This document shows positions 1-12,387 of a stretch of 64,000 bases of DNA, one piece after another. The notes under the pieces are model-generated. The model ran no database searches, was not told the DNA's origin, and saw only the letters and a program-made list of their open reading frames with translations. The stretch's first letter is position 1, and each line of letters opens with the position of its first letter. This DNA is from Psilocybe azurescens (lineage: Eukaryota > Basidiomycota > Agaricomycetes > Agaricales > Agrocybaceae): positions 248,001-312,000 of the forward strand of contig JAJIRX010000590.1 of NCBI GenBank assembly GCA_023853785.1. The letters run 5' to 3'. A program made the translations under genes and the position numbers.

Positions 1-965
1 TAAGTAGCCACATTGTCCCCTATCGTCCAGATCTAAACCGCAGCCAATAAGTGGTTTATTTGCAAATGGTCCAGACGACACAGAGAAATATCGAGCAGGA
101 AGATTGTGAAAACATTTGAGAGTTGGAAACAAATGGGTATGGCGATATTGGTCCAGGTGATCCGGATCGAGAAGAAAGCCTTCAGATGTAAGGGGGCTAG
201 ATTTGGCCAATAAGTAAAATATTCAAACTGATGTACTATCCACATACTAAGGTATATCAACCAAATGACCGCCTAATTTGTCTGGCTCATAGGAAGTGAG
301 GTTATAAGATCGTAATTGAGCACAGTGAAGGCGCCTCCATGTTCTGCAAAGAGTATGAACGGGCATCAAAAATCAAGGGAAAAGAATGATATATCTCGCT
401 CTTGTAGCTGTCTTTGGCAAAATCTTATATGATCGCATTCTAAAAATTTCTCGCCTCACCAAACATGCAAGAATTATAATATGAATGTTCTAAGGTACTG
501 ATGTGTATAAAAAGATAGCGGACAACAATTCTTAAGGTAGCTATCAGCCTAATTAATATCAAGAATGGATTTATTATTAAGACCAAGTGTGTTCAATACT
601 ACTATTCTACTTATTGTGCACTAATCACCTTTATTCTCAGACAGAAAGCGTTCACTCAGCCTCACTATGTCAGATCACAGGTCGCAGAGCACGACTGATC
701 AGACTTGCAAGAAGATGCTGCCTGCCTTTGGTCCCTTTCCAGATGACGGCGTCCTATATTTATCATATGATCAGATCGAGTAAGTGCTCAGCATTTCTAC
801 GTAGTTCCCTCAGAATTAATACTCCATTTATGGTATACAGGAACATTGCTTGGCAATGTGTGCAGGCACAATATCACCGGCAACACAGATCAGGCAATAA
901 ATACTGAGATATATTAGTAGACATCCAGTAATCTATATCATCCTCTTTCTATCTATATCTCAGCT
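1..965. other. No gene recognised
   Basis: AT-rich sequence upstream of the KDZ transposase gene. The only long reading frame (587-907) has no recognisable composition or motif. It may be the 5' non-coding part of the KDZ element, but I found no terminal inverted repeat or target duplication here. Confidence 0.4.
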
Positions 966-3900
966 ATGTCGCATCGCAAGTCTAGACAACAGCAGGCGCG
1001 GCACCATCAAGGATTTACCACAGTGCCTGATAATGATACTTCACAGTCAAAACACTTCACTGTTGAAGTCCAGCATCGGCATGACATGCTTAACGCTTCT
1101 TCTGATGGCCGGACACGCATATACCGGAATCGATTCTTTGGCATGTTTCAAGCACTTACTGACCAGGATACATGGCGCCGTCTTGGAATTCATGGTCTTG
1201 CTCAGTCTTCAAGTAACAAGCTTATTGATGTGGATATTTTGGACTACGACGAGGAACTTAATCAATCTATATTTGGATTTGAGCCTCTAGACCCTATCTG
1301 GAATGATTCAAGCAATGCCAATGATACTGATCCTGCTAATGAGCCTAAAAGAAGAAAAGCCGACCTCAGCCTGTGAGTGCAGCTGTCAGCGTTTACTGAG
1401 TATGACTTTTGAGCTATAATTATAGGATAATCCCTTGAAAGAGTGGGTAGAAAATGATAGAGAACGAGACCTTCTGGAGATTCTCAGACTTGATGGCCGA
1501 GGCGACTATAAGAATACACCCTTTGCCATGGATGTAACACCGCCAATGCTGAATATAGGTGCCTTGATTGTGATCAAATCGAAATGTTTTGTGCCCAGTG
1601 TGCTGCAAAAATCACACGGGAAATCCTCTTCACTGTATTGAGGTGTGTCAGTTGTATATATTGACTAAATTTCTAATGAACACTATTATAAAGAGGTGGA
1701 ACGGTCTGTTTTTTGAACGTTCAAGCCTGAAGGCCTTGGGTCTTCGGGTTCAACTTGGTCACATGACCGGTCACAAATGTTTGAATCCCCGAAGGTCACC
1801 AGGTGATAGCTTCGTGGTCGTCGACTCCAATGGAATCCATGATATTGCCCTTGACTTCTGTGATTGTGAATCCGCACAGCCGCATGCAGTACAACTCCTA
1901 CGTCTTAGGTGGTTTCCATCTACTGGAACCTATCCTAGGACTGCTTCCACCTTCCGTGTTTTAAAACGATTTCATCTGGCTGCATTTGAATCCAAGTTCT
2001 CCTCATACGAATTCTACAACAGTCTGGCACGAAATACTGATAATACTGGGCTATATACTGAAAAGGTGAGCTTGAGTTCAATTGTTTTTGAATTAGGCTC
2101 ATTATATATGTATATCTGCAGGACCGATATGACGAATTCATGCGCACATACAGAAAATGGACAAATCTTACCATGGCAAAACGTGCTGCAAGAGGCCACG
2201 ATATCAACGGTCTCGGGGCAACAAAACCAGGCGAATGCGCACTTTTATGTCCAGCATGTCCTCAGCCTGGAAAGAATCTTCCAGATGGATGGGAAAATGA
2301 ACCGCCGGAGAAAGGGTGAGTTATGCTTATGATATGTACATACTAATTTACTAACACACCACTTACAGATGGATCTATGGGCTATTTCTGGCCATCGATG
2401 CTAATTTCCGTCTCACACGAAGACATGTTTCATCTGAAGAACGTGATCCTGCGCTTGCTGATGGTTGGGCTTTTTTGTGGAGAATGCACCCTCACGTTAC
2501 GCATTTGAAGAATTTCTGGCATATCAAGCAGCCGGTAAGTAAAGTTTTTACCTCTCTTAATATTTCTAATCTATGTCTACATGATTAGAAAAGTACCTAC
2601 GTCAACCACGAAGCTTGTAACAACTCCGAAAAAGAGGTGCAGGGCAAATCAGTAACGGGTGGAGGAACAGCTGACTGTGCACGCCACAACTTCAAACGAC
2701 CATTAGGATTTGGCGATCTTCAAAAGGGGCGAGAGGTGCGACTTCATTTTCAATATACGCGTGATTTCTTCTTACTCTTTCCAACAGATATTTGAACATG
2801 GATTACATATTCTTCTCTAGTATACGAAACACCACTCTACGATATCTATTTGCCTCATATGACATTGCATGCCAGTGGTACAAAAACGTCTATGAACGGC
2901 TGAAAATACTTCCACCCTCTCTGAGGCTCAGTAACTCGATCAACAATGTTGCCTATCTTGTGCCCAAGTTTCACATTTCAGCGCATATACAAGAGTGTCT
3001 TCTGAATTTCTCATTCAACACAACCAGATATGTTGGGGCGTACCGACGGTGAAGCACCAGAACTTGGCTGGTCTGGTGTCAATGCACTTGCTACGAGTAC
3101 AAGAGAGATGGGTCCAGGTAATCGCCGTGACACTCTCGATGACCATTTCAACGACTGGAACTGGAAAAAATCACTGGACTTGGTATGTTCTTCTTATATG
3201 CTTACGTGCATGTTTCTAAATGTTATGATAGGAGCATCACTTTTAAAGAAGATAAAAGCAGCTGTCCCTGAAGCTACCGATCATACCCTTCAGCTGCGCC
3301 AATTTGAGAAGGTAGTACCAACTGAAGACCTCAAAATGTGGACCCGGCAGGTTGAACTGTGGGAGAACGACAATACTTTACCTAACCCCTTTCGAGCAAA
3401 CTATAGAAGTGCGTACATATTCTGATTCATATCGAGTGCCCCTCGCTGACATTGATACAGCTGTGTCTGAAAAGGAAGTGCGCTTGGCTCTTGCAGAGAA
3501 TGCGACTGAAGATGTCGTTGTTCACTCCAATGTCCACCCAAGTATTCTTATCACACAAGGTTTGCATCTAGAAGAGAATCAGTAAGTTCCATATTATGCC
3601 GTTTCCCTGTCAGGAGTTAATAATGTATTATTCAGACGAAAATTAGCACGAAACGTAAGGGACCTTGGCCAGCATGCAACCCTAACTCAAATGCGAGTTG
3701 TGCAGGAGGCGTCCAATAGGCTTCGAAGGCAAATCACATCCTGGATTGAGCTACAGACCCTGTACATGCCGCATACAGCTGCACTTCGGCAAAAAAGACG
3801 CTATGGCCAATTCCGAAGGGATACCCTCAGTCAGGACGGAAAAAATGCCCCTTTACCTTCCCTCCGCGCTCTCAGAAATCGATCCATGCGATAAATCATT

Positions 3901-4707
3901 GAGGATATTTGAATGGAAACTCCGCCAGGGTCAGGCCTTTGACGCGCTCCATGAAATGAGGCAGAATCTTCGTGTTGGGAGCCATTATATCAAACACAAG
4001 AAACGATTCTCCCGTGGTGTCGCTCAGAATACCAGATCCAATACCACCATCCAGAATCTACACACCAAAGCGAAGCACGCCGCAGAGAAATACCAGATCG
4101 CACAAGCCGCAATGGTGAGTTTGGCACCCTACATCAGCGATGAGGCAACACCCGGATGGGAGAATGACCTCAGACCTCTTCGAGATGAAGATGTCCGCAG
4201 CCTATCGGAAGGACGGAAAGGGGAGAGTGAAGGGAAAAGGACAGTGTCGTGGATCTGGTTGACCGAGGGGATGGCTGTTGGAAATACTGATGAACGACTG
4301 CATGAGGGTGAGCTGAACTGTGAATTCCAATGTTGTAGAGCCATGACTGACCTCATTGATCAGCACTCCGAATTGAGTGGTGTAAAACCCGTGCACGAGC
4401 AATGCGTTGGCAGGAAGAGGTAGTCCTCTTACAGGAAGAGATGAGGCGAACACTGGCTTTTCTTCAGTGGCATGCCGACTGGTGGAGAGAGCGGGGTGGA
4501 AGCCTGGAGCACGTTGACGAGATTTCCAAAGAGGGATTGGAAGCATATCGTCAAAGACAGGCATCGTTGAGGTTGTCCTTGCGTGATCGCTTCAAAGCCA
4601 ATTGGAAAGACGTTGACCTGTTTGTTCAGATGGGAAAGTACGCCATTGAGATGGGGGAAGATGACGATGTGGACGTCTCAAACACGATAGTACAGTCATC
4701 TGACTAG
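966..4707 (+). pseudogene. CxC2-type KDZ transposase gene, frame-disrupted
   Basis: Conceptual product of a Kyakuja-Dileera-Zisupton (KDZ) DNA transposon of the CxC2 cysteine-cluster class. The chosen start opens MSHRKSRQQQARHH. In order I read: a zinc-cluster segment at about 1550-1640 (CLDC...CAQC); WNGLFFER...LGLRVQLGH at 1697-1765; DSNGIHDIALDFC near 1828; the VQLLRLRWFPSTGTYPRTA stretch near 1890-1945; AIDANFR near 2391; TADCARHNFKRP near 2670; YDIACQW near 2862; GRTDGEAPE near 3036-3062; and a basic, helical C-terminus ending at 4707. Introns fit at 1643-1696, 2066-2122, 2317-2368, 2535-2588 and elsewhere. It is broken: the zinc cluster crosses two frames, and one extra G in the G run near 3034 separates TTRYVG from RTDGEAPE. 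The catalytic-core motifs survive, so decay is recent or partly a base-calling artefact. Confidence 0.85.
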
Positions 4708-5831
4708 GTTATGTGTAGTACATGTAACAATTGTCAATAAACCGTTTTCAAAAAGGTTGACACTGCGTAAATTCGTGCGAAATAAATGTTCTTTGGTTTA
4801 TCAAACGTTAACATAGGGTTTTGTGATTTCGTCCAAAAACAGCGTCTTTCCTCTCTTTCATACCCCTGCGCACTTGTAACTTGATTATGGAATCGCTTAC
4901 AATAGAATGACAAATCAAATATTATGAATGGCGCACAGAGGCTCCTCCCGCCTTCCGCCTGTAAGATAAATGGCGGCTGTGCTCTCAGCCCGCCCACAAG
5001 ACCGTAAATGGATGGCCAAGAGCGACAATGAATATGGTCAGCGGAAAAACAAAACGATTGAAACTGAGTTCAAATGTCAGTACGACAGCCAGAAACCGGT
5101 GATATATTGTGGCAACGGCTCTAGTTAGAGCTCTCCATACATCACGGCTCCCCTAACATGACAAGTGTATGATATATCACTCTGCCAGATGGTGGTGAAA
5201 CATTCTGCCTTTATGTCACACGTAGCATGGATTCATGTAGATTTCGCAGCGCAACTGGCAAGTGGAGATGATGTCAATATGGCCACTTGACTGTTGAGGT
5301 GTGTAAGTCGAATCAAGCCATGTTTACAATATAGTGTAGTTATGTTCAAGACGATGGCGTTATCGGCTAACGCTTACAGGCTATATGTGGTTGTGTATGC
5401 AATCTCTCCAGGCTTTGGGAGGCCTGATACTCAGCTACGCAACTGATGCATAGGCGCATTTTATTTCGTTGGTACATGCATATATACAAGGTCCAGATAC
5501 GTATCCAAGGTGAAACGATGGGTAATGGAGTGTCAACACACAGAAAGCGCTAATCTTGGGGAATTTTACAGATGCACCGGTCCACGAGAATCTCTTGATT
5601 CTTACCTCGCTCCGGCGGTCAGTTCATAGGTTCTTTCATTTGTTTCGCTGATCACATTGAGCCTGATTGTCCAGGTAATCTTGCTGGTGGACATGCTCCA
5701 GGAAGGACGATTCTTTCCAGAACTTGGTTTTGAGGTTTTTATAGGCACGAAGGCGAAGTATACATACGTATGAGGCTGTATGGAGAGTCAAAGAATCGGC
5801 CAATCTCCAGAGATCATTGATTGGACAGGAC
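4708..5831. other. Intergenic, no gene recognised
   Basis: Non-coding sequence between the KDZ gene and the membrane-protein gene. A minus-strand frame at 5636-5839 may be the broken tail of the membrane gene, since it follows directly after that gene's in-frame stop, but it shows no membrane segment. Nothing else can be supported. Confidence 0.35.
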
Positions 5832-6306
5832 CTACGCAAGAAGTATACCGAAAGCAGCAGTGAAGCCCATGATGATGTTCAAGACCAACTTCCAATCTTT
5901 GCATTTAGGATGGGGAGGAATTGTTGTCTTATCCTGCCAGTTGTATCGGGAGTGGCAGTCGTCGTAAGGCATCTTCCCAATCCAACGGACCATGGATATA
6001 ATCGTGCCAACAGCAAACGTGAGGTCGGCTACAATGCTGATCAAGACGGGGACGTTGACGCGAGCATTGCTTACCCATCCTACAACTCTAGGGTTGACCC
6101 ACCTCTGCCAGTACGTGTCCCAGAAGGGTGCGTGCTTGAGAATGACACTGTTTGTGATGATTAAAATGAGGGCGAGGGTTGACAGAACAAGGGTGAGGAT
6201 CCTGAAGGCCTTAAAGAGTTTAGATGTGCGAGAGGGGCTTGCGACTGATAATCTACTGTCCTCATTGACATTGTCGTCTAATAGAGGTAGAGATTCCGCC
6301 CACGGT
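5832..6306 (-). CDS. Small multi-pass membrane protein, partial
   Basis: Continuous minus-strand frame from about 6306 to the stop at 5832. After a polar N-terminal stretch (ESLPLLDDNVNEDSR, then SVASPSRTSKLFK) come three hydrophobic segments: ILTLVLSTLALILIITNSV (about 6205-6150), VLISIVADLTFAVGTIIS (about 6045-5992) and LVLNIIMGFTAAFGILLA (about 5887-5835), separated by a hydrophilic loop containing WDTYWQRWVNPRV. The arrangement suggests a four-helix fungal membrane protein that has lost its last helix. No in-frame ATG is seen before the polar stretch, so the start is missing or in an upstream exon. A partial second copy lies at 6835-6990. Function unknown. Confidence 0.5.
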
Positions 6307-6834
6307 AATCAGTAAGCTATTGGCTGAGGTTATTGTCGGCTCTGTTAGTGGCAATGGTGGTCGAGGGGTGCTCGTAATTCGAGGTTTGAAGGTGACATAC
6401 GAAGGCCTAAGCCAAATCTTATAATGAGGTTAAGAAGCGCAGTACCATGAGAAAGCGCTCAATTCAAGTTTCACGGACCGCACAATTTTGAGCTAATGCA
6501 AAAGGCAAAACGTATCAAAGTGATAGATCGTAGCTCCTTGACAAGGAGGGACGATAAATAAGATATTAACGCCCGCTTCGGTTGGACTGCGCTTGATGTG
6601 TAGAGGGTATTACGTTTTTGAGAGAGCACTAACCTACTCAGAGCTCTCTTCATGAAGCTATGTCCAACATGTAGCTAATATCGACTGTTCAATGTAAATG
6701 ATTCACAAGCGGACTACAGGTGAACGAGAGAAACCTGCAGTGGCCCCCGTCGGGCATTTCGGGCATCAATCAAAGCGAGATTCCAGCCATTGCATTTTCC
6801 AAAACGGGGCAGGCAACTCCAGGAAATCGGATGT

Positions 6835-6990
6835 CGACAGAGTAAGGGTGAGGATCCTGAGGATCTGGAAGAGTTTGGATGTGCGAGACGACCCTGTCGT
6901 GACTGTCATCTCGGTGCTCTTATTGGCATTGTCGCTTAACAGAGATGCATGGTGGACAGTCGGCAGCTGGTTGAAGTTATCGTCGGCTCT
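6835..6990 (-). pseudogene. Fragment of a second copy of the membrane-protein gene
   Basis: The minus-strand translation contains LLSDNANKSTEMTVTTGSSR followed by TSKLFQILRILTLTL. It aligns with LLDDNVNEDSRLSVASPSRT and SKLFKAFRILTLVL of the gene at 5832-6306. The flank on the promoter side is also similar (GTCGGCTCT...AGCAATGGTGG, then an AAGAAGCGC motif). Homology stops inside the first membrane helix, so this is a truncated tandem copy. Confidence 0.55.
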
Positions 6991-6999
6991 CTAATAGCA

Positions 7000-9033
7000 A
7001 TGGTGGTGGCCGATGGGCGAGCGCAATTGAGACATTTTATACGGCGCTAAGAAGCGCGGCAGTGCCATGGGATAGCACCTCATTCATGCCACACAGACGG
7101 GTACAGGACCAGGTATATAACTGTTAAATATAAATGCCCACTTCGGTTGTGTACGACGTACTCGGGTCAGAATCCAGACATATCAATTTTTGGTCGGATA
7201 TCCTTTGGTAAGTGGCCGCCGGTCACGCACTGTCGAGTAGTTTGAAATTTGAAGCTATCTCGACAACAATGTGTACGACCAAAATACGAGAAAAAAAGCC
7301 TAGACAAGTTCGCACCCGAGCCGGGTGTGTGTATGTAGATGATCATGGTGATGGTAGATAGATGGAATAGGGACATTGGCATAGATGATGAGCGAGAGAG
7401 AGGGAGCGAGACGAGGACATCTATAGTGTGAAAAAGATGAGATCGAGGAACGATGATAGAAGAAAAGGAATTTTTTGCATGGATGAGGAGAGGAAAACGG
7501 GATATGCAGATCGTTCGTCTGAGACATGAGACCGAGAAAAGGAATAACAAATGCACTGTATCAGATAGGGAGACTCAGGGTGGCACTGATAAGTATGACC
7601 GTCCCTGGGTATGTATATATGAAACAGAAAAGAAAAAAGAGATTGAAAAAGGTATGGAGACATGAAGGAACCAAAAGAAGCAGTGTAGATAGAAAATACG
7701 AAAAAGGAGGAGGATACGCGACATAGAGCCTGTATAGAGGCATAGGGACAGCAAGGATAGCGATAACGATATTGTTGGTCAGGTCGTGTGGGGTGTGTGT
7801 GTGATGCTAGAACAGGATATCAAGAAGCCAAGACCAAATTCCATATTCGACATGGATTCCGGCAGCCATCGATGACAAACCAGTTATGCTAAATGTTGGC
7901 GTCGGCACCGAGGGCACCAGTGTAGCACTATCCAGTGGTAGTGACAGATGCCACCTCGATATTCTGCGAGTTCGGAAAATTTAGCACGCGATCGGTGTCA
8001 ATGGCGTCTTTGTGCTGGCATCGGTGTAAGCGGCTCACCACTTCATATACAGTCCGAGCAACTAGATGCCAGAGTGTAATTATAGCGCCATTGTGGTGTA
8101 ACGGTTACGGCTTGTCGGACTGGCATGACTAGCTTACAATCGGCCCCCAAGAAGCGAAATCAAGAATAGAGGCGGTAGTAATGGTGGCGATGCGTGTGGA
8201 AATCAAAGGGCAGTAGAGGACGAGGACGGGGACTCGATATCGATATCGACATCGCATTAAGTATTCCCTGCCTGCACAACTTGATTCCGTTGTGTCGATA
8301 CCGACCTCCGAAAGGGTAGTCAAGAATAGAGGTGGTAGTGATGCGTGGCGATGCGTATGGAGAACCACGGGGTGCAGGTTGTAGAGGCTCGATGTCGGAT
8401 GAATTTATAGCTGCTGCATGAGGGATAGGATCGTTTCGAATCGAACGAACGCACAAAAGAAGTCGCGGGAAGGAACGAGAAAGGAAAAGGAAGGAAGAAG
8501 ACGAGGAAGAGTTACAAGGGATTATAAATAGATCAAAAAATGAGATGAGATGAGATAAAATGAAATGGCAGGGGTAATAGATGACCAGAAATAGCAAATC
8601 CGAAGCAGTTGCGCTCGAGGCTGGCTCTGTGTAACAAGTACGTACGATACCTCCTTGAGGCAAGACGAAAGAGGAAATCAGATGAGGAAGACAGACTAGC
8701 CGGATATAGTCAATCCTCTGCATGAGCTGCGTCAAGAGGGATGAGATCGCCGGATGATGACGAGGCACAAGGCCACGAGGATAGGACGACAGGAAGCTTG
8801 CAGTCATGTCATGGTCATGTCACTGCACTGTCAAGCCTTCTTTCAAAAATAAGGTGAAAAAGTCAAACGTTGACCGAGACCCGGGGATCATCGATCAGTA
8901 CTTGGTCCAAATCGAAAAGAGGATGACGATACAGAAGCAGGATGATGGGATGAACTTGAAATGAAAGGGGGTGCTTACTCGCTTCCTGCTTTCTCCCCTT
9001 CCTTTCCTTTCCTCTCCCCTCTCACTCTCACTC
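7000..9033. other. No gene recognised; purine-rich low-complexity DNA
   Basis: Purine-rich plus strand (GAGAGAGAGG near 7390, GATGAGATGAGATGAG near 8540). Two diverged tandem segments near 8160-8240 and 8320-8400 share AAGAATAGAGG.GGTAGT.ATG and GGCGATGCGT.TGG. Reading frames here are only low-complexity ones. It could be the 3' flank of the CBM21 pseudogene. Confidence 0.4.
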
Positions 9034-12000
9034 TTACACACACTCTCTCCTATACCCTACACCCACCCTACCCTCAGCTTCATCACCACTCAACCACGAG
9101 ACCATCATCCAACGACCAACCGCGGCCCCTCCGCAAACTCGCCCTGCGCCTTCCTGCTCCCATCCCCACTGCCGCACGAACGCCTGATACACTGCGTCAT
9201 CCGGTCCCGGCGATCCTGGTCCTGTTCCTAGTCCTATTCCTGGTGATGGTACAGAAGATGCCCTCCCCGTTATCGCACCCGAGCTCGAGTTCGAGTTCGA
9301 ATACCAATGTGAGCGTGGATTTGACGCGGACGACGACGACAGAGGACTTAATGCCCCCGACGCAAATCCCGCCCCCGCCCGCCCCAAACTCGCTATTAGT
9401 ATAGCTTGCACTAGGCGAGATCACCGGCACCGCAAATGGCGCCACGCGCATCGGCGATCGCGTCCTGCCCGCGCTGGCGCCGAATCGCATCCCGCCTGCT
9501 CTTGGTCCTACAGGCGATGGACTGACAGGCGACGACGACGAAGACCCAGACGACCCATGCCCATGCCCATGCCCACGCCGCAGCAACGGCGGCCGCGGTC
9601 CAGGGCGCACGCCCCGCATCACGGGTCCGCTCCCGTTGCCGTTGCTTTTTTCGCCCAGGGCGAGGGCCCATGGGCGGGTGCGGCGTTCACACTGGGTGTT
9701 AATGTTGCTTTTCCCATTCGCAGGCGCCATTGCGCGCTGACTCGGATGCGGATGCGGCTGCGGATGCGGGCCAGGCGATACACCCCCATTTGCATTTGCA
9801 GTGCCCGCCCACGATGTAGCACCCGAGGCACTCCCACTCCCACTTGACGACGATGGAGAAGAGGAAGACGAGGAGGTGGAGGAGCCCCGCGCCGCGCCGA
9901 TGCTGGACGTCGGCTTGTGCTCAGATTCCTTCCTCCGCCTGTGCGGGAGGACCATCGGGCCAGGTGAGGATGTGGATGTGGATGTGGATGTGGATGTGGA
10001 TGTGGATGTGGATGTGGCGCCAGAGCCGTTCAGGCTGGTAACCGATCCCCGCATTTGCTGTAGTGCCAGTGCTCCGCTCCTTGATATCCATCAGCATCTC
10101 CTCAACAGGTACACGCACACACATCCTCTCCTCCTCCCCATCCTCAGGTTTCGGTTTCTGCACATAAACACCCGCACCCGCACCTGCACCAGAGTCCCCA
10201 AACGCTCCCCACGGCCAATACGCTTCCCCGCCTCCCCTCCTAAAACACGGCTCGCAGGGACACGCATGCCCATGCCCATGCCCATATCCTCCATCGCAGA
10301 GAACGGCGGGCTCGTGCCTAGCCCGAGTGAGCTGGGCACGCTGACGCCATTGCCGTCGCTTTCGAATCAGGCACAGGCGGTTCGTGCAGACCCATCGCCC
10401 CCTTTCCTATATCTACACCTACACTTGCAGAACCCATGCCCCACAAAGGCTTGGCTGCATCGCAAATCGTCGGGGTGCGATCGTGGTCGTTATCCTCATC
10501 CCCATATTGATGTTTTGCGCTGGCGCTGGTGCTCGTGCTCGTCGCCGTCCTCACCAGGGAGCACGACACGCATACCGTCCTCATCAGTGATTCCGCCAAC
10601 CGCTACAGAAGGATACGCACGCGAAGTCGCTGAGGGGTGGTGCGCCCCGACCCCGAAGTCGGCGAAAAGCACGCCCCAGCAGGTGCCGCATAGTGCCTCA
10701 AGTCCAGCTTCTGCAGCCGCGCGAGCGAGCTCTGCGTCAGCGCTGCCTGGTGCGCCTTCTGCTGCTGGATTCTGCTGGGGCGTGGGCGTCGCAGGCGCAG
10801 GCGATGGTGAGGGGCATGCATCAGCGCTGGGGAAGGAGGCAGATGTGTATATTTGGGGGGTGCAGGGTACCGGTACGCTTTCGAGCCTCGGATCGGAAGC
10901 GGGGATGATGTCGATGACGAGGGGCCAGTATATGCGGCTATAAATAGAATCAGCATGTTAAAAAAAGGAAAGGAGGAAGAAAGAAAGAAGGAAAGAACGT
11001 ACAAGGTGTGCTGAAAACAACACGCAGTCGACTGCTTGCACCCGCACCGGTGCAGCTTTCTTGAACCCAATCCTATAATTCCTGCCCGCGTTATCATCCC
11101 ACCGCTCCTGCGCGCCCGACGGACAGACAGCGCCAGCTCCTTGGACGTTCCTCCCCCTCCTCCTAGCCTGCCATTACCATTGAACACCGCCGCGGCTGCC
11201 TGTGCGGACCGTCCGTCCCCTTCCTTGCCCTCCGCCCCCTGTCCTTCCATCACCGCTACCACCACCACTACCACTCATATCACCCACACTGGTTGCGCAT
11301 GAGGATCGTGCCTGTGAGCGTCAGCAGGTGGGAGGAGGATGGCTTTTTGATGGCATTGATGTTTGAAGAGGAGGAAGAGGAAGAGGAGCCTACAAAAAAA
11401 AATAGTCCATGATCAACAAATGTATCCCCCCCAAACCATAGAGAAGGAGACTCACCATCCCCAATGCCGCCACACTCACTCACTTGCACCCCTCACAAAT
11501 CCCACACTCTCGACATACACATGTCCTTCCCCAACCCGATGCCCATTGCCCCCTCAGCGCCCGTACCACTGTCCCGCATAGGAATGCACGAGCACCTCAC
11601 CTCATCAATATCATAAAACTCCTTATTCGCCGAATCATCATCATCTTTATCATCACCGCCGCCATTGCTCAATGGCCTATGGCTCTTCCGCACGGGAGCA
11701 GTAGCAGCGACCTTCGGGAACGGGTACCCTCCCGTCCCCCACCGCTGCCTCCTCCTGCACCCACATTCGCTGCCCCTGCACTCGCACCCCACCCAACACC
11801 GCCCATCCTCCCCATCCCCCACCTTCCACCTCCAAAGCCCCCAAAGCCTCCAAAGCCGTCGCTGCCTATCCCGCTCCCCTCCCCCTCCGTCTCTGTCTCG
11901 GTCTCATTCCCACCCTTCTTTCCTCCCGCCCCATTCGTGAGGGAGAGTGAGGCAGGTCTAGCGGAGCGGTTGAAGGTCTTCACAGTCGTGATATCTGTGT

Positions 12001-12169
12001 CTTGGATCGGGACGTGCACGTTCTTCGGTATGTGCACGCTGTAGTGCCCATGCGGGGCCGTCGTCGGTGTGGGCGATGTTGATGAAGAGGAGAGCGAGAG
12101 CGAGAGCGAGAGCGGAGGCGACGTGGACGTGGACGTGGATGTGGACGTATGGAACAATATATCGTGCAA
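9034..12169 (-). pseudogene. CBM21-containing (PP1 glycogen-targeting-like) protein, decayed
   Basis: Minus-strand gene, low-complexity rich. Exon 1 (from 12169) has Ser/Thr repeats, then HIPKNVHVPIQDTDITTVK, FNRSARPASLSL and ETETETEGEG. These match the conserved N-terminal block (KNVHFP.QD...F.RSARPAS...ETETEGE) of basidiomycete proteins with a C-terminal CBM21 starch/glycogen-binding domain, related to PP1 regulatory subunits. YPFPKVAATAPVRKSH, EFYDIDE and LTLTGTILMRN (about 11300) follow. The end of CBM21 is visible as WDDNAGRNYRIGFKKA near 11100-11050. Between these only about 200 bp remain, too little for the CBM21 core, and the expected FEK..VRFTLD.W strand is absent. The C-terminus, SPGPDDAVYQAFVRQW, lies at about 9170-9220. 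Several frame changes and poly-Ser/Gly tracts also break it. Confidence 0.6.
9980..10018. repeat. (GATGTG)n hexanucleotide run
   Basis: Seven or so near-perfect copies of GATGTG on the plus strand, coding for alternating Ser-Thr on the minus strand inside the CBM21 pseudogene. A smaller related run (GACGTGGACGTGGA) is at 12119-12145 in its first exon. Confidence 0.75.
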
Positions 12170-12387
12170 TAAATCATTTACACATGTTAGTTCATTTTTA
12201 GCATGTTAGTTGGCCATTAGCTTTACTTCTACATGTTGCGAAGCAATCGAAATTTTTTTACGCAAGTTCGTACTCTTTGCCAATGTTGGAAATAGTTCAC
12301 ACATATTAGAACTCACCTATGTAAGTAACTCAGGTATAGCAATGCAAGTGGAAGTCGAAGAGCATATATGTAGTGTGGGACGTGTGG

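Noticed and set aside
8086..8150. tRNA-like A box (TGGTGTAACGGTTA) after GCGCCATTG
   Set aside because: The A box matches the consensus, but I find no B box (GGTTCGANTCC) in the following 100 bp and no closing acceptor stem, so it is not called as a tRNA.
9801..10943. 380-codon plus-strand frame over the CBM21 locus
   Set aside because: It is a shadow of the low-complexity, GC-rich minus-strand gene; the recognisable motifs (WDDNAGRNYRIGFK, DAVYQAFVRQW) are on the minus strand.
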